The notes beneath the pieces are model-generated. The model saw only the letters and a list, made by a program, of their open reading frames with translations. It had not been told where the DNA came from and searched no databases. From the NCBI GenBank assembly GCA_026419705.1, contig JANZYY010000309.1, positions 1-6,252 of the forward strand: DNA of 6,252 nucleotides, given 5' to 3'. Position numbers and translations under genes: made by a program. This DNA is from Fischerella sp. (GTDB lineage: Bacteria; Cyanobacteriota; Cyanobacteriia; Cyanobacteriales; Nostocaceae). Positions 1 through 5,784 of this stretch are shown here, in pieces (within the stretch, counting starts at the first letter, position 1; every line of letters starts with the position of its first letter).

Positions 1-1547
1 GCGGTGAAGTTGAACGTGTACTAGGCATGGTTGATGGTTGCATCCTAATTGTAGATGCCAACGAAGGTCCTATGCCTCAGACTCGGTTTGTGTTAAAAAA
101 AGCACTAGAAAAAGGACTTCGCCCCATTGTTGTAGTTAACAAGATCGATCGTCCGCAAGCAGATCCGTACGGTGCAATCGATAAAGTACTGGATTTGTTC
201 TTGGAATTAGGTGCAGATGAAGACCAGTGTGATTTTCCCTATTTGTTCGCCTCTGGTTTAAGTGGTTATGCCAAAAATGACTTGGATGATGAACCCAAGG
301 ACATGCAACCGCTATTTGATGCCATACTGCGTCATGTACCGCCACCAGTAGGCGATGTCAACAAACCATTGCAACTGCAAGTCACCACGCTAGATTATTC
401 TGAATATCTAGGACGGATTGTAATTGGTAGAATTCACAACGGTAAGATCCGTGTGGGACAACAAGCAGCTTTGGTGAAAGAAAACGGTAACATCGTCAAA
501 GCCAAAATTACTAAGTTAATGGGCTTTGAAGGTTTGAAGCGGGTAGAAATGGAAGAAGCGACCGCTGGTTATATTGTGGCGGTGGCTGGTTTTGCTGATG
601 CGAATATTGGTGAAACAATCACCGATCCCAACGAACCCCAGGCTCTACCACTGATTAAAGTGGATGAACCAACATTGCAGATGACTTTCTGGGTGAACGA
701 TTCACCTTTTGCGGGTCAAGAAGGTAAACTAGTGACATCTCGACAACTACGCGATCGCCTTTTCCGCGAACTAGAAACCAACGTCGCCCTCCGCGTTGAA
801 GAAACCGACTCTCCCGATAAATTCCTCGTTTCTGGTCGTGGTGAGTTGCACCTGGGTATCTTAATCGAAACTATGCGCCGTGAAGGTTACGAGTTTCAAG
901 TTTCCCAACCCCAGGTAATTTACCGTGAAGTCAACGGACAACCCTGTGAACCTTACGAACTCTTAGTTTTAGACGTTCCCGAAGATAATGTTGGTAGCTG
1001 CATAGAACGCTTGGGACAACGCAAGGGTGAAATGCAAGATATGCAAGTTGGTGGTAATGGACGCACCCAACTAGAGTTCGTAATTCCCGCCCGTGGATTA
1101 ATTGGTTTCCGGGGTGAATTTATGCGGATGACGCGCGGCGAAGGTATTATGAATCACAGCTTTCTGGACTATCGTCCCATCACCGGTAATATTGAAGCCC
1201 GCAATAAAGGCGTATTGATCGCTTTTGAAGAGGGTGTCTCCACCTTCTACGCCATGAAGAATGCCGAAGATAGGGGTGTATTCTTTATCACTCCTGGTAC
1301 GAGGGTGTATAAGGGCATGATTGTCGGCGAACACAATCGTCCCCAAGACTTGGAACTTAATGTCTGCAAGACCAAGCAGCTTACCAACCACCGCGCTTCT
1401 AGCGCTGAAGAATTGGTGCAGTTGCAAGCGCCAATAGAAATGAGCCTAGAGCGTGCTCTAGAGTACATCGGACCCGATGAATTGGTGGAAGTTACTCCCC
1501 AGTCAATTCGTCTGCGGAAGATGGCAAAGAAATTGGCTAGGCGTTAG
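1..1547 (+). CDS. typA: Translational GTPase TypA/BipA, 5' truncated by window edge
   Basis: TypA/BipA is an EF-G-like GTPase that binds the 70S ribosome and supports ribosome assembly and growth under stress such as cold. The first complete codon is at position 3 and the frame stays open to TAG at 1545-1547, giving 514 visible residues. The family is about 600 residues long, so roughly 80 are missing, including the P-loop, switch I and the G3 DTPGH motif. The visible protein opens with GEVERVLGMVDG, which directly follows G3 in this family. G4 is NKID at visible residues 46-49, and the G5-like SGLSG starts near residue 84. An EF-G domain III-like block, GRGELHLGILIETMRREGYE, starts at residue 278. 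The TypA-specific C-terminal domain has KTKQLTNHR near residue 456 and ends in RLRKMAKKLARR. The internal ATG at 27 is not the start. The gene converges on the downstream minus-strand gene. No frameshift is visible. Family identity is very secure. Confidence 0.97.
   Translation, partial: GEVERVLGMVDGCILIVDANEGPMPQTRFVLKKALEKGLRPIVVVNKIDRPQADPYGAIDKVLDLFLELGADEDQCDFPYLFASGLSGYAKNDLDDEPKDMQPLFDAILRHVPPPVGDVNKPLQLQVTTLDYSEYLGRIVIGRIHNGKIRVGQQAALVKENGNIVKAKITKLMGFEGLKRVEMEEATAGYIVAVAGFADANIGETITDPNEPQALPLIKVDEPTLQMTFWVNDSPFAGQEGKLVTSRQLRDRLFRELETNVALRVEETDSPDKFLVSGRGELHLGILIETMRREGYEFQVSQPQVIYREVNGQPCEPYELLVLDVPEDNVGSCIERLGQRKGEMQDMQVGGNGRTQLEFVIPARGLIGFRGEFMRMTRGEGIMNHSFLDYRPITGNIEARNKGVLIAFEEGVSTFYAMKNAEDRGVFFITPGTRVYKGMIVGEHNRPQDLELNVCKTKQLTNHRASSAEELVQLQAPIEMSLERALEYIGPDELVEVTPQSIRLRKMAKKLARR
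751..758. repeat. HIP1 palindrome GCGATCGC (first of five in window)
   Basis: This is a perfect copy of the octameric palindrome that is strongly over-represented in many cyanobacterial genomes. Other perfect copies lie at 2073-2080, 2589-2596, 3286-3293 and 3736-3743, all inside coding sequence. Near matches occur around 2550, 5956 and 6085. Five exact copies in 6.25 kb is far more than chance would give (about 0.1) and is the best sequence-level pointer to the host group. HIP1 has no agreed function beyond association with methylation and genome structure. Confidence 0.9.
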
Positions 1548-1584
1548 TCTTTGAGCGTCTTTACACCAAAGTTCATAGCTGGTA

Positions 1585-1628
1585 ACAAGGGGGAGACTGT
1601 CCGCGCAAAATCCCCCATCTCCCTTTGT
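1585..1628. terminator. Possible hairpin terminator between converging genes
   Basis: The spacer between typA and the converging ygfZ gene holds GGGGGA (1589-1594) and its exact complement TCCCCC (1611-1616), with a 16-nt loop. An alternative imperfect pairing joins the outer ACAAGGG...AGA with TCTCCCTTTGT. No clean T-run follows on either strand, although TTTT follows the GGGGGA arm on the minus strand. Position and dyad suit a shared 3' end, but this is weak evidence for true intrinsic termination. The G-rich motif may also be a dispersed intergenic repeat. Confidence 0.35.
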
Positions 1629-1673
1629 CTGAAAATAGCTGCATCGGTGCTCTAGCTCCAAAACCTAACTCCA

Positions 1674-2666
1674 TTACTGCGGGTACTCGTGAGAAACATA
1701 GGGAACCTCTACTATTTCACCTGTGGCTTCTCCGACTTGGACTTGCAAACCTGCACCACCGGCTTTGGTACGGATGTAGCCCAAACCACGATAGCCTTCA
1801 GCTGTTTGCGTGCAACTGGTCAGCTTGCCAATTTTTTCATCCCCGACTGTAATAGTTGTTCCTGGTTCCACGAAAGCGCTTAAACGTATGCCCCAAAGGT
1901 GTTGTTTTACACCTTTATAAGTATTTAAACGGGTGATGGTTTCTTGGCCGATATAACAACCTTTATTAAAGGAAATTGTTTGCCATAATCCGGCTTCCAG
2001 AGGATTGTAATCGTCAGTTAGTTCCTGTTCGGGAGCAGGGCGACCTTGTATAATTCGCAATACTTCCCAAGCGCGATCGCTCATTGGAACTGCGCCTAAT
2101 TCAATGATTTGATTCCAAATAGTTTCTTTCACAGAAGCTGGCAAAATCAGGGTGTATCCAGGGGAAGCTAAGCCACTACCAACAGCAAAGATAACACCAT
2201 GCACGGGGGGGATGGAGAGGTGATTTCCGTAGGGTTGACCGATAATTTCCCCAGCACCTAGTTTTTCGATGATAGCGTCACTCCCCGGACCAATTAGGCT
2301 AAAGGTTGCAGTTTCATCAGTGATATCGGTTAGCTGTACCTTGTCAGCAAAAAAGATATAACGATCTAGCCATTGCATCAGAAACTCACGGCGGTTGGGC
2401 GAAACCAACAATAGCACCGCATCTTCCATGACATAGCCTGTCACCAAGTCAATAGTACGAGCTGTGGATGTCACAAACACTGTATCGCAGCCTTGACCTG
2501 GTTTAAGTGTTTGAAAATCGTTGGTGCTTTGGTTGTGCAAAAAGCGGAGGCGATCGTCATCAGAAACTTTGATGCGCCCCCAACCGGAGCGATCGCAGAC
2601 TGCAACTGTTGTTTGTGCTGCTTGGATAGCTGCTGTATCTTTAGTGTCAATGGCAGATGTGGACAT
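1674..2666 (-). CDS. ygfZ: YgfZ/COG0354 folate-binding protein (GcvT-like fold)
   Basis: This encodes 330 residues, close to the 326 of E. coli YgfZ. The family binds tetrahydrofolate and supports synthesis or repair of iron-sulfur enzymes such as MiaB. It shares the fold of aminomethyltransferase GcvT but is not itself a glycine-cleavage enzyme. The diagnostic motif is KGCYIGQE at residues 235-242. C237 corresponds to the cysteine needed for E. coli YgfZ activity. Just before it is the conserved stretch IQGRPAPEQELTDDYNPLEA (206-225). The N-terminal part has RLRFLHNQSTNDF (39-51), typical of cyanobacterial and plastid members, and residues ~255-325 form the C-terminal barrel. The ATG at 2664-2666 gives a sensible N-terminus. 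No clear Shine-Dalgarno precedes it, which is common in cyanobacteria. The gene is 276 bp downstream of the large TPR gene on the same strand, so co-transcription is unlikely but not excluded. No damage is visible. Confidence 0.93.
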   Translation of the reverse strand: MSTSAIDTKDTAAIQAAQTTVAVCDRSGWGRIKVSDDDRLRFLHNQSTNDFQTLKPGQGCDTVFVTSTARTIDLVTGYVMEDAVLLLVSPNRREFLMQWLDRYIFFADKVQLTDITDETATFSLIGPGSDAIIEKLGAGEIIGQPYGNHLSIPPVHGVIFAVGSGLASPGYTLILPASVKETIWNQIIELGAVPMSDRAWEVLRIIQGRPAPEQELTDDYNPLEAGLWQTISFNKGCYIGQETITRLNTYKGVKQHLWGIRLSAFVEPGTTITVGDEKIGKLTSCTQTAEGYRGLGYIRTKAGGAGLQVQVGEATGEIVEVPYVSHEYPQ

Positions 2667-2750
2667 GGCGATAGTTTGGCTTTGAAATTATCAACAATGA
2701 ATATTTCATAATTTACATCTAATGGAACTTAATACGGCTTTGTGGATTTT

Positions 2751-2791
2751 AAACACAGAGGGACGCAAAGTTAGCGCCAGGGGGCGCAGAG
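2751..2791. repeat. Dispersed 'ACACAGAGG / GCGCAGAG' intergenic repeat with a GC-rich dyad
   Basis: The stretch begins AAACACAGAGGGACGCAAAG and continues with degenerate copies of a G(A/G)CGCA(A/G)AG unit. It is GC-rich against an AT-rich spacer. Such ACACAGAGG/CGCAGAG strings recur between genes in many filamentous cyanobacteria, as far as I recall. It contains a perfect 5-bp dyad, GCGCC (2774-2778) and GGCGC (2783-2787) with an AGGG loop. On the plus strand this is followed by TTTTT at 2792-2796, which mimics a terminator. However, no plus-strand gene leads into it, so a role in ending the minus-strand TPR transcript is only possible. Confidence 0.5.
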
Positions 2792-2909
2792 TTTTTCCAG
2801 ATTTAATTCGTTGTATAATGTTGTATTTAGACTTAGCCACATCCAATCATAAACTTCTTGCAAAAACTGAAGATGGATGCGGAGAAACTTAGTCATAGAA
2901 CATCAAAGT

Positions 2910-2926
2910 ACCAATTACCAATTATC
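2910..2926. repeat. Short tandem heptamer repeat (CCAATTA, two full copies)
   Basis: Two exact adjacent copies of CCAATTA (2911-2917 and 2918-2924) have flanking bases continuing the pattern. Short tandemly repeated heptamers are a known feature of heterocyst-forming cyanobacterial genomes. With only two copies here, this may be a degraded or nascent example, or chance in AT-rich sequence. Confidence 0.4.
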
Positions 2927-2942
2927 AGCACATCATCATTCT

Positions 2943-5537
2943 TTATTTTTGACTTTTTACCTGTCTGGTCTCTGCAATTAACTGTCGAAACCGTTTATCC
3001 CCCGCGATTAAATCAAAGTCTATATCAGCTTCCGCTTGTTGTTGATATCTGGGGTTGAGATTGATTGCTTGTTGAAGATTTTCCAAAGCTAATTCTACTT
3101 TTTCTTGTAATGCATAACAAGCTGCTTTGTTGTAATACGCATTGGCATAGTCGGGTTTAATTTTCAAAGCTTTGTCAAAGCTTTCAATCGCTTCATCATC
3201 ATAGCCTAGCATAACTAAGGCATAACCTCTGTTATTCCAAGCTTTGTAGGAGTCGGGATTGAGTTTAATTGCTCGCTCAAAAGACGCGATCGCGTTTTCA
3301 TATTGTTCTAATTCTTGCAGTGCTAGTCCTCGGTTTAACCAAGCAATAGCATCGTCTGGCTTGATTTTTGTAGCTCGGTCAAAACAGGTTAAGGCTTCTT
3401 TATGTCGCTGTAAAAATCCTAGGGCTACACCTTTGTCGCACCAAGCTTGATGATAATCAGGGTTGATTTTTAAGGCTTGTTCGTAGGAAGCGATTGCGTC
3501 TTTATATTGCTTCAACTTGCTCAGTGTCATGCCCATTTTTAACCAGATTACAGGGTCATCTGGTTTTATTTTTATGGCTTTTTTGTAAAGAGCGAGCGCA
3601 TCTTCGTAGCGTCTTTCCGAGAACAGCGTATCTCCCTGTTTGAGATCATCATCTGCTGTCAATTTATCCTGTGGTTGAATCAATTCTGAGTCTGCGGATT
3701 GCTGTGGTGCTGATTTTACTGTTTCCTGAACCTCCGCGATCGCAGCTTCCAAATGGGATGGAGGCGTAATTTCTGAAAATTGCGCCAATAACTGCTGTTT
3801 TTGTTGTTGAGCTTCAATTTGCAACTCTGTGAGTTGAGAGAGAAAATCAGACTTTAATTTTTCTAGCTTCTCCAAAATCAAAGATTTTTGTTCTTGTGCA
3901 TGCAATTGCAATTCCGAAAATTGAGAAGCTAATTCCGAACCGGATTTTTCTAAACTCTCAAGGACAAGTTCTTTTCTGCGTTGAGTATCTCTCAGCAATG
4001 CAGAGAGTTGTGAAGCCAAATCCGCCTGCAATTTCTCTAATCTTTTCAAAACTCGCTGCTTTTGCTGCTGAGCATCTGACTGTATATTATTAAGTTCAGA
4101 TGTTAACTCAGTTCTTGATTTTTCTAGTTCTGCGAATAATTGGTCTTTTTGTTGTTGAGTTCCTAGTTGCAACTCAGATAATTGTGCAGCAAATTCTGAG
4201 TGTGATTTCTGCAAATATTCTAGAATTTTTTGCTTTTGTTGCTGTACTTCCAACTGCCATTCTGTTAATTGAGTTGCAAATTGGGATATTAAATCTTGTT
4301 TTGATTTTTCTAAATCTGCAAGAGCTTTTTCTTTTTGTTGTTGACTCAATAATTGCAACTCAGAAATTTGGACAGTAAATTCTGACTGCAAATTCTTCAA
4401 GCTTGCCAAAATTTTTTCTTGCTGTTGCTGAACTTGCGATTGCCATCCCATTAGTTGAGATGTTAATTCCTGGCGTGATTTTTCTAAATCTGCAAATATT
4501 TGTCCTTGATTTTGTTGAGTATCTAATTGTAATTGCATCAGTTGTGCAGCAAATTCTGCATGTAAATTCTCCATACTTTCTAGAATTTGCTGTTTTTGTT
4601 GCTGAGCGTTTGACTGTACTGAATGCAGTTGTTCTGTCAGCTCTGCTATGGATTTATTGATATTCGCGAAGGCTTGCTCTTTTTCTTGTTGAGTACCTAA
4701 ATGCAACTGAGTCAGTTGCTCGGAAAATTCTGCTTGCAGTCTTGTTAAACTTTGCAAAAATTGTTCTTGTTGTTGCTGCGCTTCCCATTGGCGACTAGCC
4801 AGTTGAGACGTAAATTCTTGGCGTGATTTTTCTAAATCTGCAAAAGTTTGTTCTTTTTGTTTTTGATTCTCAAACTGGAATTCAGATATTTGTGATATCA
4901 GTTCTGATTTTAATTTTCCTAAAGTATCAAGAGTGATATTTTTTTGATGTTGCGCATCTAACTCTAATTCAGCCAATCGCGAGCCAAACTCTGATTCCAG
5001 ATTTTTTAGTTCTTGTTTCGAGGTATTGATTTGTTTTTCTAATTCTGTTATGTACTCTGCCTTTGACTGAGATATCTCTGATGGAATGATAGATATCATC
5101 CGTTGTCGCAATGTTTCTGCTTGTTTTTCTAATTCGGCGGTGATGTTTTGGGCTTGTTGTATGCTGCTTTGGGCTGTTTGCTTGACACTGATGAGTTGTT
5201 TTTGCAATGCTTCTAGTCCGTTGAGTTGTTCCATCGTTCTATCGACGATTTCCCGAACTACAGCTCTTCGCAGCAGCCAAAACGATGCAATGACCGCAAC
5301 TGGAAATAGAGTCAGTATAACTACCCAAATATTCAAGAGGGTGCGTGTACGACCAAAGGCTCTGTCTACTTCCGTTTGGACTAGTTTTTGTACTTGTTGT
5401 TCTTGCTGTTGTTGATTAGCAGGAGAGGGGGATGGTGCGAGTTGGGCGCTGACATCACCAACAGATACTAAGACGGCGGAAAAAACCATAGCACCTTTGA
5501 GCAGAAATGTGTAGACAATTCGATGCTTGCTCTTCAT
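2943..5537 (-). CDS. Membrane-anchored long coiled-coil protein with C-terminal TPR domain
   Basis: This encodes 864 residues with no named family that I recognise. Residues 1-32 form a signal-peptide-like segment (KSKHR, a hydrophobic core, then VSA before Gln). A Pro/Ser/Gln linker follows, then a transmembrane helix at about 67-89 flanked by RR and further Arg. Residues ~100-170 are helical with a proline at 152. Residues 171-580 are a Gln/Glu/Lys-rich coiled coil of fourteen repeats, thirteen of 29 residues and one of 33. A polar linker (~590-630) leads to six TPRs (~630-830) and a C-terminal cap, with IDFDLIAGDKRF at 839-850, that often ends cyanobacterial TPR proteins. The positive-inside rule puts stalk and TPRs in the cytoplasm, which is inference. 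The likely role is a scaffold or tether with TPRs as the partner-binding end; no catalytic motif is visible. The ATG at 5535-5537 is supported by AAGGA 10 nt upstream and the N-terminal signal. SMC- or tropomyosin-like hits would reflect coiled-coil composition. Confidence 0.9.
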   Translation of the reverse strand: MKSKHRIVYTFLLKGAMVFSAVLVSVGDVSAQLAPSPSPANQQQQEQQVQKLVQTEVDRAFGRTRTLLNIWVVILTLFPVAVIASFWLLRRAVVREIVDRTMEQLNGLEALQKQLISVKQTAQSSIQQAQNITAELEKQAETLRQRMISIIPSEISQSKAEYITELEKQINTSKQELKNLESEFGSRLAELELDAQHQKNITLDTLGKLKSELISQISEFQFENQKQKEQTFADLEKSRQEFTSQLASRQWEAQQQQEQFLQSLTRLQAEFSEQLTQLHLGTQQEKEQAFANINKSIAELTEQLHSVQSNAQQQKQQILESMENLHAEFAAQLMQLQLDTQQNQGQIFADLEKSRQELTSQLMGWQSQVQQQQEKILASLKNLQSEFTVQISELQLLSQQQKEKALADLEKSKQDLISQFATQLTEWQLEVQQQKQKILEYLQKSHSEFAAQLSELQLGTQQQKDQLFAELEKSRTELTSELNNIQSDAQQQKQRVLKRLEKLQADLASQLSALLRDTQRRKELVLESLEKSGSELASQFSELQLHAQEQKSLILEKLEKLKSDFLSQLTELQIEAQQQKQQLLAQFSEITPPSHLEAAIAEVQETVKSAPQQSADSELIQPQDKLTADDDLKQGDTLFSERRYEDALALYKKAIKIKPDDPVIWLKMGMTLSKLKQYKDAIASYEQALKINPDYHQAWCDKGVALGFLQRHKEALTCFDRATKIKPDDAIAWLNRGLALQELEQYENAIASFERAIKLNPDSYKAWNNRGYALVMLGYDDEAIESFDKALKIKPDYANAYYNKAACYALQEKVELALENLQQAINLNPRYQQQAEADIDFDLIAGDKRFRQLIAETRQVKSQK
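3048..3653 (-). repeat. Six tandem TPR units encoded in the large coiled-coil gene
   Basis: The units are exactly 34 residues (102 bp) apart. The aromatic opening helix A falls at W665, W699, W733, W767 and Y801, and a first unit precedes these at about 630-660. Most units end in (I/L)(K/N)PD or a close variant and carry the usual small residues, as in A.ASYEQALKINPD and AIASFERAIKLNPD. This regular spacing fits a continuous right-handed TPR superhelix with a concave groove for protein or peptide binding. The last unit (798-830) is more divergent and leads into the capping segment. Confidence 0.92.
3798..5027 (-). repeat. Fourteen-unit 87-bp coding repeat (29-residue coiled-coil period)
   Basis: Codons 171-580 divide into fourteen units ending in a (Q/T)QQQK-like motif. 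The unit-end positions are residues 199, 228, 257, 286, 315, 344, 373, 402, 435, 464, 493, 522, 551 and 580. Every step is exactly 29 residues except 402 to 435, which is 33. Units alternate between an A type (FADLEKSRQELTSQL...) and a B type (ILxSLxNLQAEFxxQLxELQL), giving a 58-residue, 174-bp super-repeat. At DNA level GATTTTTCTAAATCTGCAA on the plus strand recurs at 4303, 4477 and 4825, and related versions at 4117 and 4651, all in phase. The array is protein-coding throughout and is not a CRISPR or satellite. Confidence 0.93.
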
Positions 5538-5547
5538 GAGTAAACCA

Positions 5548-5552
5548 TCCTT
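5548..5552 (-). promoter_or_regulatory. Shine-Dalgarno-like site of the TPR gene
   Basis: On the minus strand AAGGA precedes the ATG at 5537 by 10 nt, a slightly long but workable spacing. It matches the anti-Shine-Dalgarno of 16S rRNA and supports this start rather than a later Met such as residue 17, which would destroy the signal segment. Confidence 0.55.
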
Positions 5553-5600
5553 AATCTGTTGGTTAGTTTGGAAGTGGCGTGTCTATTTCCAATCTACCAG

Positions 5601-5628
5601 CCCTGATTTGAGGTTGCAGCAATCTGGG
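5601..5628 (-). other. Possible leader hairpin of the TPR gene
   Basis: On the minus strand CCCAGATT and AATCAGGG can pair with one internal A-A mismatch (7 of 8 pairs) around a 12-nt loop, about 65-90 nt before the start codon. If transcription begins upstream, this would lie in the 5' leader. No riboswitch or terminator signature is recognisable, and the structure could be chance. Confidence 0.25.
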
Positions 5629-5668
5629 ACAGAACCCGCTCTCATTCATAGAGCAAGGGTGTTCTTGG

Positions 5669-5710
5669 TTGTTTGTTGTGCCAAATATCCACATTATTAA
5701 CAACAAACAA
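5669..5710. promoter_or_regulatory. 11-bp perfect inverted repeat, possible operator or promoter region
   Basis: TTGTTTGTTGT (5669-5679) and ACAACAAACAA (5700-5710) are exact reverse complements separated by 20 bp. The dyad sits 130-170 bp upstream of the TPR gene start and 75 bp beyond the stop of the neighbouring gene. On the minus strand the first arm holds TTGTTT, with TATTTG 17 bp later as a weak -35/-10 pair, and TAATAATG lies between the arms. A transcription-factor operator over a promoter is one reading. A transcript hairpin (11 bp, 20-nt loop) ending the upstream gene is another, though no T-run follows. Confidence 0.4.
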
Positions 5711-5784
5711 GTTCTTTGATGTCTTTTTGTGCCTGCTGCAAATATTTTTTATGGTATCATTAAGCAGAAGCTAAGCATTAACTA

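Larger units (their letters stand above)
2667..2942. other. Intergenic spacer upstream of ygfZ
   Basis: This 276-bp AT-rich stretch lies between the 3' end of the TPR gene and the start of ygfZ, both on the minus strand, so it should hold the former's terminator and the latter's promoter. I see no gene in it. It contains a dispersed repeat (2751-2791) and a heptamer pair (2910-2926). A minus-strand GATAAT (complement of 2687-2692) resembles a -10 box for ygfZ, but no good -35 stands 16-18 bp upstream, so I do not call a promoter. No T-tailed hairpin is evident after the TPR gene. Confidence 0.6.

Noticed and set aside
136..1468. Minus-strand open frames opposite typA (69, 109 and 73 codons)
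   Set aside because: They lie wholly within the well-conserved typA coding sequence and show no known motif.
1625..1883. Plus-strand frames opposite the end of ygfZ
   Set aside because: They overlap the conserved C-terminal barrel of ygfZ on the other strand and have no independent support.
1674..2666. Reading the ygfZ gene as gcvT, the glycine-cleavage aminomethyltransferase
   Set aside because: The KGCYIGQE signature and 330-residue length identify the YgfZ/COG0354 branch, and no glycine-cleavage genes are adjacent.
2814..2819. Perfect TATAAT on the plus strand
   Set aside because: No -35-like element stands 16-18 bp upstream and no plus-strand gene follows. It is probably chance in AT-rich sequence.
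4100..4660. Plus-strand open frames of 92 and 85 codons inside the coiled-coil region
   Set aside because: They are antisense shadows of the low-complexity Gln/Glu/Lys repeats, which leave the opposite strand free of stops. No start signals or recognisable protein are seen.
3798..5027. Regularly spaced DNA repeats suggestive of a CRISPR array or satellite
   Set aside because: The 87-bp period is in frame with one 864-codon gene, with no unique spacers between identical short repeats. It is a protein-level repeat.
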